A stretch of DNA of 57,936 nucleotides from Thermococcus sp. (GCF_015521605.1 NZ_WANV01000002.1:1-57936), one strand, 5' to 3'; shown: positions 1 through 9,194, numbered from the stretch's first letter. The notes: generated by a model not told the origin, from the sequence alone. A program made the numbers and translations.

Positions 1-286
1 ATTTGGTGAAATTTGTTGTCATATTCGCTCAAAATATGGGCAAAATCTGGTCAGTTTTTTGAGAAAAATGGGGGAGAATCTGGGCTTCAAATCCAGAACA
101 TGGGGAGATATTGGCTTGTTTTAGCTGGCGGCCAGACTTAATTCCCTGATTACAGGAAATCTGGACATTGTGGTATTCATAAGACATTGCAGGCTGGTAC
201 TGCATCCGTAAACTAAAAATGATATCAAACTTGGCCGATTGGGTGTACTGCCAGCTTTTAATCGAATTCTCTAGAAGAGTTTCTTG
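1..286. other. AT-rich stretch with no convincing gene
   Basis: No reading frame here has a credible start, ribosome site or recognisable protein. The minus-strand open frame crossing it runs straight through two tRNA genes and is not coding. The part next to 287 is the 3' flank of the CAT-anticodon tRNA. It starts CCACAAGAAACTCTTCT on the minus strand, close to the 3' flank of tRNA-Thr(GGT) at 48477 (CCACAACAAACTATTCT). Confidence 0.5.
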
Positions 287-364
287 TGGTGGGCCCGGGG
301 GGCTTTGAACCCCCGACCACGCGGTTATGAGCCGCGCGCTCTGACCAGGCTGAGCTACGGGCCC
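287..364 (-). tRNA. tRNA with CAT anticodon, probably Ile2 (or elongator Met)
   Basis: The minus strand folds as a cloverleaf with a GGGCCCG acceptor strand, anticodon stem CGCGG/CCGCG, loop CTCATAA, T-arm GGTTCAAA, A discriminator and encoded CCA (287-289). The anticodon is CAT. The G1-C72 acceptor and GGGCCCGTAGCTCAG start resemble archaeal isoleucine tRNAs, so I favour tRNA-Ile2, whose C34 would become agmatidine. Elongator Met is not excluded. It is not an initiator, because the anticodon stem lacks the three GC pairs typical of initiators. It is co-oriented with tRNA-Asn, 5 bases downstream of it. Confidence 0.93.
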
Positions 365-369
365 ACTGC

Positions 370-445
370 TGGCGCCGCCGCCCGGACTCGAACCGGGGAC
401 CGCCGGATTAACAGTCCGGCGCTCTACCAACTAAGCTACGGCGGC
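370..445 (-). tRNA. tRNA-Asn (GTT)
   Basis: The minus strand begins GCCGCCGTAGCTTAG, has an anticodon stem around loop CTGTTAA (anticodon GTT), a T-arm GGTTCGAG, and encoded CCA at 370-372. It is the first gene of a two-tRNA unit with the CAT tRNA and sits 29 bases from the TATA box at 474-483. Confidence 0.95.
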
Positions 446-473
446 ACGACCCAATTTAGGGAATACAGGGGGG

Positions 474-483
474 ATTTATAAAA
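474..483 (-). promoter_or_regulatory. TATA box of the tRNA-Asn/tRNA-CAT unit
   Basis: The minus strand reads TTTTATAAAT about 29 bases before the tRNA-Asn 5' end, the normal archaeal spacing. It lies back to back with the promoter of tRNA-Thr. Confidence 0.75.
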
Positions 484-512
484 CTTACGGTGATGCATTG
501 GTGCAAGAGAAA

Positions 513-522
513 ACTTTATATT
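513..522 (+). promoter_or_regulatory. TATA box of tRNA-Thr(TGT)
   Basis: ACTTTATATT lies about 25 bases before the tRNA 5' end at 547. With the minus-strand box at 474-483 it makes a compact divergent tRNA promoter region. Confidence 0.7.
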
Positions 523-546
523 CGACCCCGTTGCTCTTAAAACCGT

Positions 547-623
547 GCCCCGGTAGCCTAGCCTGGCGGGGCGGCGGACTTGTAATCCGCCGGTCGCGGG
601 TTCAAATCCCGCCCGGGGCTCCA
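547..623 (+). tRNA. tRNA-Thr (TGT)
   Basis: The acceptor strands GCCCCGG and CCGGGGC pair. The anticodon stem GGCGGA/TCCGCC closes loop CTTGTAA, giving anticodon TGT. The T-arm is GGTTCAAAT, the discriminator T and CCA is encoded at 621-623. It is transcribed away from the tRNA-Asn unit. A second threonine tRNA (GGT) with the same acceptor stem is at 48403. Confidence 0.95.
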
Positions 624-746
624 TCCCATCAAGCTTCTCGTCTTTCGGGCTCTCACACCCGAATCCTGTAGAATCCAGTTTCTGCTTCAAAGTGCTGTTT
701 TCTGACCAGTGACATCCCTGTTATATTGATGGGAGCCAGGAAAGGT

Positions 747-1055
747 TCAGCTCTCCTCAGGGAACTGGGTCACGTGAACCGGCCATGTTCTGTAGCCGTC
801 CTGGATGTAGACCTCAAGGATCTCCGCTCCGGCGTATCTCACTTCCCTGACGAGTAGCTTCTTTCCGCTTCTCCCCCTGAGGATGTCCTCATGAACGTCC
901 CTTGGTAGCTCCTCCGTAACCGGAAGGATTCCTCCTTTTACGTATATTCCCTCAAGTCGGCCGTCTTTGAAGAGAAACCCCCTCACGGGCACTTCATATT
1001 CATCAATGACGTCCTCATAATGAACGGTTCTATACTTCCCGAGGATTTTGTCCAT
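747..1055 (-). CDS. Hypothetical small protein (about 102 aa)
   Basis: I do not recognise the family. The product is hydrophilic and beta-rich, without signal peptide or membrane segment, and contains a run of short strand-like segments (VPVRGFLFKDGRLEGIYVKGG). The ATG at 1055 is preferred because GGTGA lies at good spacing; an ATG at 1061 and a GTG at 1064 are in the same frame. The gene stands alone between tRNA-Thr and gcvPB. A TATA-like GTTAATAAAG at about 1104-1113 and a perfect inverted repeat in the leader (1067-1090) suggest its own regulated promoter. Confidence 0.7.
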   Translation of the reverse strand: MDKILGKYRTVHYEDVIDEYEVPVRGFLFKDGRLEGIYVKGGILPVTEELPRDVHEDILRGRSGKKLLVREVRYAGAEILEVYIQDGYRTWPVHVTQFPEES

Positions 1056-1066
1056 CTTCATCACCC

Positions 1067-1090
1067 ATATGTAATTTTTCTGTTACATAT
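1067..1090 (-). promoter_or_regulatory. Inverted repeat between TATA box and start of the small gene
   Basis: ATATGTAA (1067-1074) and TTACATAT (1083-1090) are perfect 8-bp inverted arms around an 8-base T-rich spacer. The element covers the expected transcription start of the minus-strand gene, whose TATA-like GTTAATAAAG lies at about 1104-1113, so it looks like a repressor operator. No regulator is identified. Confidence 0.45.
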
Positions 1091-1193
1091 TGATTCGGGC
1101 AAGCCTTTATTAACTTTTTGGTGCATACATGGGTAAATGGAAACAAAGATGGCAGAAAATGGCCGTTAAAAACGGAGATAATGGGTGCGCTCC

Positions 1194-2702
1194 TTAGATA
1201 TCAACCTCTCCCTTCTCCTTCAACTCCCTGTACATGCGCCAGGTTATTATTGGCCTCTTGGCGGCCAGGACATCGTCCACCCTCTTCACCGCTGTGTTGT
1301 GGGGAGCGCTCTTGACGACCTCTGGGTTGCTGTAGGCTTCCTCACTTATCCTCTTCAGGGCATCGATGTAGGCGTCGAGCTCCTCCTTGCTAACAGTTTC
1401 GGTAGGCTCTATCATGAGAGCCTCGTGCACTATCAGCGGGAAGTAGATGGTTGGCGCATGGAGGCCGAAGTCGAGGAGCCTCTTCGCCACGTCAAGGGCC
1501 TTGACTCCCGTCTCCTTCTTCATCGGCTCGGCGCTGAACACAACCTCGTGCTTCCTGAGCTCCTTGTGAGGTAGTTCGTAGCCCCTAGTCCCCTTCAGCT
1601 TCTGGGTGAGGTAGTTTGCGTTCAGCACCGCTATCTCGCTGACCTCCTTGAGGCCTTCCCTGCCCATTATTTTGAGGTACGTTAATGCCCTAACCATCAC
1701 CGCGAAGTTGCCGTAGAGCTCCTTGACCTTGCCGATGCTCTTCGGCACGTTGTAGTCAAGGTAGTAGCGGTCGTTTTCTTCGTCATAACCGACGAGAGGG
1801 ACAGGAAGGTAGTCCTTGAGGAATTCCTTAACACCAACAGGCCCGCTTCCGGGACCGCCTCCGCCGTGCGGGGTCGAGAATGTCTTGTGGAGGTTGAGGT
1901 GCACGACGTCGAAGCCCATGTCCCCCGGCCGCACCTTTCCAAGGACGGCGTTGAGGTTTGCTCCATCGTAGTAGAGAAGCCCTCCCGCTTTGTGGACTAT
2001 CTTCGCTATCTCCAGTATCTCGTCCTCGAAGATGCCGAGGGTGTTGGGGTTTGTCAGCATCAGTCCTGCCGTCCTCTCGCTCACGGCGTTCTCCAGAGCC
2101 TCAAGGTCAACGGTTCCGTTCTTGTTGGAGGGTATCTCGACGACCTTGAAGCCCGCCATCGCCGCACTCGCGGGGTTCGTTCCGTGGGCAGAATCCGGCA
2201 CGAGCATCTCCGTCCTCTGGGTGTCCCCCCTGTCGAGGTGGTAGGCGCGGATTATCATGACCCCTGTGAACTCCCCGTTAGCTCCGGCCGCCGGCTGGAG
2301 GGTGAAGCGGTCCATCCCGGTTATCTCTTTGAGCCATCTCTCAAGCTCCCACATTACCCTTAGCGCTCCCTGGACGGTTCTCTCGTCCTGGTAGGGGTGG
2401 ATGTAAGCTACTCCCGGATGGCCGGCCATCTCCTCGTTGATCTTGGGGTTGTACTTCATGGTGCACGAGCCGAGCGGGTAGATGCCGTTATCGACGCCGT
2501 AGTTCATCTCGCTCAGGCGCGTGTAGTGTTTAACCACCTCGGGCTCGCTCAGCTGGGGAAGGTTTAGGGGGCTCTTTCTCTTCAGCTTTTCAGGAATCTC
2601 GACGCTGACGTCCTCAATAGGCTCCGGCATTGTATAGCCGACCCTTCCCTCACGGGAAAGTTCGAAGATGAGCGGTTCGCTCCACTTAGCCTGGCGGAAC
2701 AT
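1194..2702 (-). CDS. gcvPB: Glycine dehydrogenase (decarboxylating) subunit 2
   Basis: This is the C-terminal half of the split P-protein of the glycine cleavage system. It is a PLP enzyme that decarboxylates glycine and passes the aminomethyl group to lipoyl GcvH. The 502-residue length is normal for subunit 2. The cofactor lysine is in [16 protein letters not shown] (K273), and [15 protein letters not shown] and [10 protein letters not shown] are further conserved blocks. The ATG at 2702 follows AAGGAGGTGGCCTGA and directly abuts the gcvPA stop codon (2703-2705), so the two subunits are translated as a pair. GcvT, GcvH and lipoate genes are not in the window. Confidence 0.96.
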   Translation of the reverse strand: MFRQAKWSEPLIFELSREGRVGYTMPEPIEDVSVEIPEKLKRKSPLNLPQLSEPEVVKHYTRLSEMNYGVDNGIYPLGSCTMKYNPKINEEMAGHPGVAYIHPYQDERTVQGALRVMWELERWLKEITGMDRFTLQPAAGANGEFTGVMIIRAYHLDRGDTQRTEMLVPDSAHGTNPASAAMAGFKVVEIPSNKNGTVDLEALENAVSERTAGLMLTNPNTLGIFEDEILEIAKIVHKAGGLLYYDGANLNAVLGKVRPGDMGFDVVHLNLHKTFSTPHGGGGPGSGPVGVKEFLKDYLPVPLVGYDEENDRYYLDYNVPKSIGKVKELYGNFAVMVRALTYLKIMGREGLKEVSEIAVLNANYLTQKLKGTRGYELPHKELRKHEVVFSAEPMKKETGVKALDVAKRLLDFGLHAPTIYFPLIVHEALMIEPTETVSKEELDAYIDALKRISEEAYSNPEVVKSAPHNTAVKRVDDVLAAKRPIITWRMYRELKEKGEVDI

Positions 2703-4043
2703 TCAGGCCACCTCCTTTAGGGCCTCTATGAGCGCATCGACCCACTCTTTTCTCGTCGTCTCTGTGGCTGCAAAAAGCGCTGCGTTGCCCAGCTCCAGGA
2801 AGTGCTCTCCTAAGTAATAGCCACCGTGGATGTTCCTCTCAAGAAGGGCCTCATGTATCTCCCTGTAGGGCTTTTCGAACCGCACGAGAACGTCCTTGAA
2901 GTTAATCCCCTCAAAGGGAATCTCGGCGACCTCTCCCAGGCGCTTCTTGAGGTAGGAGGTGTTCTTGAGGATGACCTCTCCGAGCTCCCGGAGGCCCTTC
3001 GGGCCAAGGGTCGCGAGGTGTATCGCCGCGGCAACCGCCACCAGGGCCTCGTTTGAACAGATGTTCGAAGTCGCCTTGGCACGTCTTATGTGCTGCTCCC
3101 TGGTCTGGAGTGTCATGACGAAGGCCCTCTTCCCCTCGGCGTCTTTGGTCATTCCTATTATCCTTCCTGGCATCTGTCTTATCAGCTTCCTGTCATTTCT
3201 GACGGCGAATATTCCGGCCCTGGGGCCACCGAAGTTCATCGGGCTTCCAAAGTATGCGGCCTCTCCGACGACAATGTCGGCTCCAAGCTCGCCGGGTGCC
3301 TCAACTATGCCGAGGATAGTTGGGTCAACACCGACGACAAACAGTGCCCCAGCATCATGGGCTATCCCGCCGATCTCCCTGATGTTTTCCTCCAGAAGGC
3401 CGAAGAAGTTGGGGATCTCGATGTAAACGCCAGCGGCTCCTTCAACTGCCTCTTTGAGCTTTTCGATACTCACCTGCCCCCCTTCGTTCCAGTCGATGTA
3501 CTCAATCCGGAGTCCGGGCCCAGCAGTATAGGTTTCGAGAACCCTCTTTTTCTCCGGGCTGAGTGCCCTGGGAACTATGAACTTGCTCTTTCGGGTCACC
3601 CTGGCACTCATCAAAGCCGCTTCAGCCATAGCCGTCCCCCAGTCGTACATTGAGGCATTCACAATTGGCAGACCGACAAGCTCTGCTATGAGGCTCTGGT
3701 ATTCAAAGAGAGCCTGGAGCATGCCCTGGCTTATCTCGGGCTGGTAAGGCGTGTAGGAGGTGAGGAATTCACTCCTCTCTATTAGGTACTTGACGTGTGC
3801 CGGAACGTAATGGAAGTAAGTACCCGCACCGAGGAAACTGGGCATCTCGAGGACGGTTTTGTTTTTGGAGAGAATTTCGCTGAGCTCAAGAAAGACCTCG
3901 TACTCGCTCTTTCCCTCTGGGAGGTTGAACTCTTTGACCATTCCCTTAGGGACGTCCGAAAAGAGCTCCTCGACCGAAGTGAATCCGATCTCCCGGGCGA
4001 GCTCCTCCTTATGCGCGGCGTTAGGGAGGTAGTGCCTTCCCAT
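2703..4043 (-). CDS. gcvPA: Glycine dehydrogenase (decarboxylating) subunit 1
   Basis: This is the N-terminal half of the split glycine cleavage P-protein, which forms the heterotetramer with GcvPB. The protein starts MGRHYLPN, as the family does, and is 446 residues, close to the usual size. The start at 4043 is chosen because GAGGGTGATAAGC precedes it; the longer open frame lacks family similarity. Conserved blocks include [13 protein letters not shown] and [19 protein letters not shown]. It is the first gene of the gcvPA-gcvPB unit and has a TATA-like box at 4094-4103, which implies a short leader of about 25 bases. Confidence 0.95.
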   Translation of the reverse strand: MGRHYLPNAAHKEELAREIGFTSVEELFSDVPKGMVKEFNLPEGKSEYEVFLELSEILSKNKTVLEMPSFLGAGTYFHYVPAHVKYLIERSEFLTSYTPYQPEISQGMLQALFEYQSLIAELVGLPIVNASMYDWGTAMAEAALMSARVTRKSKFIVPRALSPEKKRVLETYTAGPGLRIEYIDWNEGGQVSIEKLKEAVEGAAGVYIEIPNFFGLLEENIREIGGIAHDAGALFVVGVDPTILGIVEAPGELGADIVVGEAAYFGSPMNFGGPRAGIFAVRNDRKLIRQMPGRIIGMTKDAEGKRAFVMTLQTREQHIRRAKATSNICSNEALVAVAAAIHLATLGPKGLRELGEVILKNTSYLKKRLGEVAEIPFEGINFKDVLVRFEKPYREIHEALLERNIHGGYYLGEHFLELGNAALFAATETTRKEWVDALIEALKEVA

Positions 4044-4093
4044 GCTTATCACCCTCTGAACTTTAAGACAGTCGTGGAAAATAGGGTCGGCAT

Positions 4094-4103
4094 TGTTATA
4101 TGC
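4094..4103 (-). promoter_or_regulatory. Probable gcvPA promoter
   Basis: The minus strand reads GCATATAACAATG about 52 bases before the gcvPA ATG, which fits a TATA box with a short untranslated leader. Confidence 0.45.
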
Positions 4104-4158
4104 TTTGTGCCGCAGGGTGTGGGTGAATAAATTCAGAAAAGATTGGAAGGAAAAAGGA

Positions 4159-5448
4159 TCAGCCTGAGACGCCGACATCCTCGAAGAACTTCTCCATCAG
4201 GCCTGCGAGAAGTCTGATGTTGTACTGCATGGTCTCGTAGACTGCCCACTGGACCTTGGTGTACTCCCTCCCGTCGAGGGTCTTGAAGCCGCTCGGCGCG
4301 TTGACGTCGAAGTTCGCGTGGAGCTCAATGTTTCTGATGGCCCAGCCGTCCACGTCACTGTCCAGCCATGCGGTGCTGTCAACGTGGGTGTAGATGTAGA
4401 CGGTGTCCCCTGGGACGGTGACGCTGGTGTCGACGAGCGGGTTCGGATCCTGGGCGTACCTCGCTATGAGGTTCCAGTTCTTGTCGTAAATCTCGACGTA
4501 GCCCAGGGTCTTGAAGTAGGCGTTCTGCATATCTATGTCCTTGAAGACCAGGGTTATTGAGCTGGCACCCTTGAACTCAAGCTTGAGGACGCTCCAGTCC
4601 CCCTTTCTGAGGGTTCTCGTCCAGAAGTAGCTGCCGAGGTGCCCCCACTCGCTCCACAGGTTTATGTCCTTTCCGGTGGAATAGAGCATGTACCTCCACG
4701 AGTTGTGGGCGGCGAGGTCAGCGTAGGCCCAGGCGACGCCGTTTGAGAGGCTCATGTGTCCGTTCTCGTTGTCCGTAAGGTATATGTCGTAGCCCTGTAT
4801 GAACCGGGCCTTTTCCTGGGGTATCTGCCACCACTTTATCGGGGTCAGGTCGAGGGGGACACGGTTGTTGAGGATATCGTCCGCGACCGTTGGTGAGACT
4901 TGATTCTCAACGAAGTCGTGGGCGTTCTCAACGTACTTCTCCTGCTCAAGATCCTCGAAGAGGTGAGGGGTCTGGTGGCCTATGAGCATGCCCTGGTCTT
5001 CGATTATGTGGAGCGCCCTGCCGAGGTAGTACATCGCCCCGGCTCTGTCGCCCTGTTTCCAGAGCTGGACGGCTTTTTCATAGAGCCTCTGGGCCATGTC
5101 GGCGGCGGAGGTGTCAGGGTCGCCGAGAAGGGCAACGGTGAACAGCTCGGCATGATCCATGGGGTCAAGGAAGTGGTACTGGCTCTGTATCGTGTACGTC
5201 TTACCCCCTATCTCTATGCTCCCGCCAGTCCAGTCCTCATCGTACGCCCCATAGAGGAGCTGATCCTTGTACTGCATGAGGATCGCACCGAGCTGGGGGT
5301 TGTCGTTGTAGACTGCCTCAATCGCCTTGTAGGTCAGCCTCTGATGGACGTTCATCGGGTCGTCAAGGTTTGGCCCGTTGGTCGGCCATGCCGAAACCAG
5401 TCCGGAAACGGCCAAAAGCGCTATTATCAGGGACAGAACCTTCTTCAT
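4159..5448 (-). CDS. Secreted zinc-dependent phospholipase C-like protein with CUB-like C-terminal domain
   Basis: A signal peptide (residues 1-20, ending VSA) is followed by Trp21, which would be the mature N-terminus, as in zinc phospholipases C and S1/P1 nucleases where the terminal Trp binds zinc. The other expected ligands appear in order: H35, D70 or D72, H92 (YHFLDP), H147xxxD151, H158 and H177xxxE181. This matches the ligand order of Bacillus cereus phospholipase C. Residues about 280-400 form a separate beta-rich domain with a CUB-like pattern ([17 protein letters not shown]). The substrate is unknown; in an archaeon it may be an ether lipid, a foreign lipid or a nucleic acid. Start 5448 follows GGAGGTAAA. 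Confidence 0.8.
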   Translation of the reverse strand: MKKVLSLIIALLAVSGLVSAWPTNGPNLDDPMNVHQRLTYKAIEAVYNDNPQLGAILMQYKDQLLYGAYDEDWTGGSIEIGGKTYTIQSQYHFLDPMDHAELFTVALLGDPDTSAADMAQRLYEKAVQLWKQGDRAGAMYYLGRALHIIEDQGMLIGHQTPHLFEDLEQEKYVENAHDFVENQVSPTVADDILNNRVPLDLTPIKWWQIPQEKARFIQGYDIYLTDNENGHMSLSNGVAWAYADLAAHNSWRYMLYSTGKDINLWSEWGHLGSYFWTRTLRKGDWSVLKLEFKGASSITLVFKDIDMQNAYFKTLGYVEIYDKNWNLIARYAQDPNPLVDTSVTVPGDTVYIYTHVDSTAWLDSDVDGWAIRNIELHANFDVNAPSGFKTLDGREYTKVQWAVYETMQYNIRLLAGLMEKFFEDVGVSG

Positions 5449-5490
5449 TTTACCTCCCTCCAACAGGTTGCAGATTTTTTTGAGGTTGGA

Positions 5491-5502
5491 AGAATTTAAA
5501 AC
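5491..5502 (-). promoter_or_regulatory. TATA box of the phospholipase C-like gene
   Basis: The minus strand reads GAGTTTTAAATTCTT about 45 bases before the start at 5448. The divergent HAD gene has its own AT-rich box (GATTTAAAG) near 5625. Confidence 0.55.
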
Positions 5503-5665
5503 TCTTTTGAATTACTGAAGTTACAACATCATCCGCTATTCAAGGTCGAAAGTGTCGTCCAAAGCGGCAGTATTTACCAAATGTGGTATTTCCTGTCCGC
5601 GAACTGAGGGCCCCAAAAAGGCAAGATTTAAAGACAGAGGAGAAAACGTACCGGAGGGGTTGCGT

Positions 5666-6343
5666 ATGATAATCGCCTTCGACTTCGATGGGACACTGGC
5701 CGACACCTATTCGTGCATAGAGGAAGCCTTCAAAAGGGCCCTGGAGAGACGCTATCGCTGGCTTCCCTTGAAGGGTCTCTGGGCCAAGGTACTCACCAGG
5801 ATCGAGAACTACTTTGAGAGGCCAACCTTTGGAAGCCACAGGAAGACCTCAAAGCCCCCGTTCTTCTTGAGGACAAAGTTTTTTGAAACCTGGTTCGAGG
5901 AGAGGGCGAAGCTAACCAGGCCCCTCGATGACGCCCCCGAACTGCTCAAACGGCTCAGAGAGGATGGGCACACGGTTATATCGTTCTCGGCCGAGGACTT
6001 CATTGACGGGATGAAGGTGCGCAGGCTCAAGGAGATGGGAATCTACGACCTCTTTGACGACGTTATCGTTTTCGGACGTGAGATGACGATAGACGAGGCC
6101 TTCAGGAAGGTCAGGGAAAAGTACGGGGACGATATATTTGTATGGGTGGACGACAAACCCTGGCGCTTCATAGGTCACGGAGACGAAAACACGGAGTACG
6201 TGTGGTACTACTTCCCCTTCAGCGCCAAGTTCGTTGAGAAGAACCGAGAGAGGCTCGCCCTGATACCGCACCTGCACGTGATACGGGATCTCTGGAGCAT
6301 ATTCGACGTGATAGAGAGGATAAAGCAGGAGCGCTCATCCTGA
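5666..6343 (+). CDS. HAD-superfamily hydrolase
   Basis: All core HAD motifs are visible: motif I FDFDGTLADT at residues 4-13 (nucleophile Asp), motif II SFSAED, a basic residue region before GREMTIDEA, and motif IV VWVDDKPW. It is probably a cytosolic phosphatase or phosphotransferase; the substrate cannot be read from sequence. The protein is 225 residues with a long helical cap insert after motif I. ATG 5666 follows GGAGGGG and puts the DFDGT motif at the usual place. Its 3' end overlaps the convergent gene at 6335 by 9 bases. Confidence 0.85.
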   Translation: MIIAFDFDGTLADTYSCIEEAFKRALERRYRWLPLKGLWAKVLTRIENYFERPTFGSHRKTSKPPFFLRTKFFETWFEERAKLTRPLDDAPELLKRLREDGHTVISFSAEDFIDGMKVRRLKEMGIYDLFDDVIVFGREMTIDEAFRKVREKYGDDIFVWVDDKPWRFIGHGDENTEYVWYYFPFSAKFVEKNRERLALIPHLHVIRDLWSIFDVIERIKQERSS

Positions 6344-6619
6344 GTCCGCGTTGGTGTACTCGAGCGTGTCCTCAATGAACTCGTCGTATGTCTCCCCATC
6401 CACCTCTTCAATCTCTACCTTGAACTCTCTGCCCAGCGCCCACCTTATGGCGACTTCTCCCCTCTCAGTTTCAGCCACTATCAGACCGAAGGGCAGGTCC
6501 CCTGCCCAGTGGTGTTTTGAGAACTCGATGGAAAAACCCTGCCTTTCAAGCTCGTTGAGCACGAGCTGATACGTCTTAGCGGGTCCGTAGGGACTCCTTG
6601 CGAAACCAATGTAGGGCAT
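6335..6619 (-). CDS. Hypothetical protein (94 aa)
   Basis: I do not recognise this family. It is a small soluble protein with a basic N-terminal half (residues 1-40) and a very acidic C-terminus (EIEEVDGETYDEFIEDTLEY). GGTGAGTAGAA precedes the ATG at 6619, and a TATA-like GGTTTTAAATC lies near 6650. It converges on and slightly overlaps the HAD gene, so the two transcripts have complementary 3' ends. Confidence 0.75.
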   Translation of the reverse strand: MPYIGFARSPYGPAKTYQLVLNELERQGFSIEFSKHHWAGDLPFGLIVAETERGEVAIRWALGREFKVEIEEVDGETYDEFIEDTLEYTNADSG

Positions 6620-6710
6620 TTCTACTCACCATTGTTCCTTTAATGGACAGATTTAAAACCTTTTCGGTTGCCCTAACAAAGTTTAAAAGCCGGAGGTCGA
6701 ACTCCAGCAC

Positions 6711-7391
6711 ATGAGACCCGTGCCGCTCCCTGGGAAGGCGCTGAAACTCGGGGATACCCTGGTCGTAGCCGACCTACATCTCGGCTACGAGGTCAGCATG
6801 GCAAGGGAGGGCTTCTACCTGCCGAGGGTCTTCCGTGAGGTAGTTGTGAAGCTAAAATCCCTCATAGAGCGGGAGAAGCCAAGGGTTTTTGTCGTGGACG
6901 GCGATCTGAAGCACTCCTTTGTGCCCGAATGGAGGGAGAGGGAAGAGCTGAAGGCGTTCGTTGAGGAGATACTGCCCCTGGTTAATGAACTCGTCCTGGT
7001 GAGGGGGAACCACGACGTTGGGACGCTCTGGCTCAGGGAGCTGGGTGTTGAGGTCGTGGATGAACTCGAAGTGGGGAAGTGGAAGCTGGTTCACGGTCAT
7101 AGACTCGTCGATGGGGAGCGATTTATAATAGGGCATGAACACCCATCAATACGGCTCCGCGATGAGGTGGGAGCGCTGGTCAAGGTTCCCGCCTTTCTGA
7201 TGGACGAGAGGCTGATAGTTCTTCCCGCCTTCAGCCCCTGGGCATACGGAAACGACGTCCTCAGGGAGATAGTTTCACCGTTCCTCAGAGAGTATGATCT
7301 GTCCGATGCCAGGGTCTTAGTTCCTCTTGAGGACGAACTCCTGGACTTCGGTCGGCTGGGTGATTTGAGCAGGGTTTTGGGTTCACTTTGA
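6711..7391 (+). CDS. Metallophosphoesterase, archaeal SbcD/Mre11-related type
   Basis: The calcineurin-like metal-binding blocks are present in order: ADLHLGYE, VDGDLKHSF, RGNHD, VHGHR and IGHEHPS. At 226 residues it is a single-domain phosphoesterase, much shorter than Mre11, and belongs to the archaeal family related to SbcD. It probably hydrolyses phosphodiesters or nucleotides in the cytosol, but the substrate is not known. AAAGTTTAAAAGC near 6678 is a likely TATA box, which leaves a leader of only a few bases. The open frame starts at the ATG encoding MRPVPLPGKAL. Confidence 0.88.
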   Translation: MRPVPLPGKALKLGDTLVVADLHLGYEVSMAREGFYLPRVFREVVVKLKSLIEREKPRVFVVDGDLKHSFVPEWREREELKAFVEEILPLVNELVLVRGNHDVGTLWLRELGVEVVDELEVGKWKLVHGHRLVDGERFIIGHEHPSIRLRDEVGALVKVPAFLMDERLIVLPAFSPWAYGNDVLREIVSPFLREYDLSDARVLVPLEDELLDFGRLGDLSRVLGSL

Positions 7392-7437
7392 TGCCAACCT
7401 TTTAATACCGGGAGCTGAACTATTCTCGGGTGATGGA

Positions 7438-8190
7438 ATGAGGAAGGAATACTTGGGAATCATCGGTGTGCTGCTCGTTCTCACGGTTCTTGTGTCTGGA
7501 TGTATCTCCTCGGGGGGAAGCAACCCGACAACAACCACGACCAAAAACCTGCCTTTTACAAAGGAGCAGCTTGAGAGTGCCGTTGCTGGAATAAAAAGCT
7601 ATGAATACATTATGGACGTCAAAACGTACAACGGAACCAATCTTACAGCAACGCTCTACTCCAAGGTCTCCATAGACAAGGAAAACGAGATGAAATCATC
7701 AATCACCGTTGCCAACAGAACCGGAAAGCTTGTCTATGCAGTATATTACTACACGACTAGGGCCGGATTTGTTACGCTGACCAACAAGAGCGGACTTGTG
7801 AACTGGCAGTTCTCGTGCTACGAGACCGGTGGTGGACCCGAGGTGAACTCGACCCTCCTCGATAACCTCTGGAAGGACTTCCCCCTCGAAAACGCAACGG
7901 TTACAACCGAGGGGGACTACTACATCATCACCGTTAACCACACCATCTGGAGCGAAACGGGAAATGAAAAGGACTACAGCGGCACGGTGACTGTAAAGCT
8001 GACCAAGGATCTCGTCCCTGTTGAGATACTCCAGAAGGCGTACTACAAAAAAGACGGCGAACGCTGGGTCGATGAGATTAGAATAGAGATAACCAGCGTC
8101 AATTCGGCTTCCGTGGAACCTCCTCGGCCCCTCGTGGATTATCTGAAAGGCCAGGGGCTCGACATAGGTGAGCTTCTTGGCAAATGCTAA
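7438..8190 (+). CDS. Lipoprotein of unknown function
   Basis: The N-terminus has a hydrophobic stretch ending in the lipobox VSGC (Cys22), then a Ser/Thr-rich linker, so the protein is probably lipid-anchored outside the cell membrane. The 230-residue mature part is beta-rich with many N-glycosylation sequons (NGT, NRT, NKS, NST, NAT, NHT). Its layout matches the lipoprotein at 9247, so the two look like distant paralogues of an LppX/LolA-like fold; this is inference. They flank a PrsW-type protease gene. The ATG follows TGATGGA, and a TATA-like CCTTTTAATACC lies near 7398. Confidence 0.75.
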   Translation: MRKEYLGIIGVLLVLTVLVSGCISSGGSNPTTTTTKNLPFTKEQLESAVAGIKSYEYIMDVKTYNGTNLTATLYSKVSIDKENEMKSSITVANRTGKLVYAVYYYTTRAGFVTLTNKSGLVNWQFSCYETGGGPEVNSTLLDNLWKDFPLENATVTTEGDYYIITVNHTIWSETGNEKDYSGTVTVKLTKDLVPVEILQKAYYKKDGERWVDEIRIEITSVNSASVEPPRPLVDYLKGQGLDIGELLGKC

Positions 8191-8235
8191 ACCTTTAAAT
8201 TTCCAGCCTCCAATTTTCTTTTGGTGAAGTGATGT

Positions 8236-8943
8236 ATGGACTTCCTGAGTGCAATAGTGTTCTTTGCATATGCTCCCGCTCTGGTGATACTCTGGTACTT
8301 CTACCACGCCGATAGATACGAGCCCGAACCGAGGAAGTACGTGGTGGGGACGTTCATACTTGGAGGGACACTCTCAGTTGGAATTGCATATTTCCTGGAG
8401 AGTATCCTTACCCTGGGCGGTATCGTGCAGCCAGTCCTTCCACTGACGGCGTTTTACGTTGCCCTCGTGGCAGGAATCGTTGAGGAACCTGCCAAGGCGC
8501 TGGCAATAAGGTGGCCATTCAAAGCGGGACAGATGGACGGTATAATGGACGGCCTCGTTTACGGTGTCGCGGCAGGCCTGGGGTTTGCCGCCACAGAGAA
8601 CTTTCTCTACGGCCTGGGATACGGTGTCTCGGTGACCATTGTGAGGGCTTTCCTGACACCATTCGCGCACGGTGCATGGAGTGCAGTCATAGGTGTCGGC
8701 TATGGTATGAAGGCCGAAGGAAAGATAACCTCCGTTAAGCCATACTTCCTCCTCGCGATGCTTCTCCACTTCATCTGGGACTACTACGCCTTCCTGAGCC
8801 GCGAGGTGCCCGCGTACAACATAATCCTGATACTGCTGATACTCGTGAACCTTGCGATACTCCGCTACTTCATGATAATGGGTCAGGCAGAGGACGTTGG
8901 CAGACTGTGGTACTACTGGTTCAAAAGGAGGGATGAGATGTGA
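8236..8943 (+). CDS. PrsW-family intramembrane metalloprotease
   Basis: This is a polytopic membrane protein with about seven hydrophobic helices. The family signature is clear: YEPEPRKYVV after the first helix, the glutamate motif EEPAKAL, then FAHGAWSAVIGVGYG and HFIWDYYA, which together would bind the catalytic zinc. PrsW of Bacillus cleaves a membrane anti-sigma factor, but archaeal substrates are unknown. The start at 8236 follows GGTGAAGTGATGT. The stop overlaps the next start by four bases (GTGA at 8940). Position between two related lipoproteins suggests, but does not show, a shared pathway. Confidence 0.85.
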   Translation: MDFLSAIVFFAYAPALVILWYFYHADRYEPEPRKYVVGTFILGGTLSVGIAYFLESILTLGGIVQPVLPLTAFYVALVAGIVEEPAKALAIRWPFKAGQMDGIMDGLVYGVAAGLGFAATENFLYGLGYGVSVTIVRAFLTPFAHGAWSAVIGVGYGMKAEGKITSVKPYFLLAMLLHFIWDYYAFLSREVPAYNIILILLILVNLAILRYFMIMGQAEDVGRLWYYWFKRRDEM

Positions 8944-9140
8944 AGCTGGAGGATGCCCTGTTCGAGGCGAGGCCCTACGTGGAGTACTACGAGAGGCTTG
9001 AGAATCTCGTGAGACGCCTCTGGGAGGAATCCACAGATGAAGCGAATTTTCTTCAGCTTCTCAACGAGGAGATAGAGCGCGCGGAAGAGCCCTTCAGGAC
9101 TGATCTCAGGATATTCCTCCAGAAGTTTGAGGCACTCTGA
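8940..9140 (+). CDS. Small helical protein coupled to the PrsW gene (66 aa)
   Basis: I do not recognise the family. The product is short, charged and entirely helical in appearance (ARPYVEYYERLENLVRRLWEEST, LNEEIERAEE), with no membrane segment. It starts with GTG in a GTGA overlap with the stop of the PrsW-type gene and has AAAGGAGGGATGA upstream, so translation is probably coupled. It may be a partner or regulator of the protease; that is inference from the overlap only. Confidence 0.7.
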   Translation: MKLEDALFEARPYVEYYERLENLVRRLWEESTDEANFLQLLNEEIERAEEPFRTDLRIFLQKFEAL

Positions 9141-9194
9141 ACTTTCCACTTTTTGCTAACTTTTCTAAATAGTGTGCAAAATCTGAATAGAAAA

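Noticed and set aside
29-430. Minus-strand 133-codon frame at the left edge
   Set aside because: It runs through two tRNA genes and shows no protein features.
1121-1133. GTGCATACATGGG shared with the TRAP promoter (42385)
   Set aside because: A 13-base match between two places in a 58-kb window is expected by chance; I do not treat it as the same operator.
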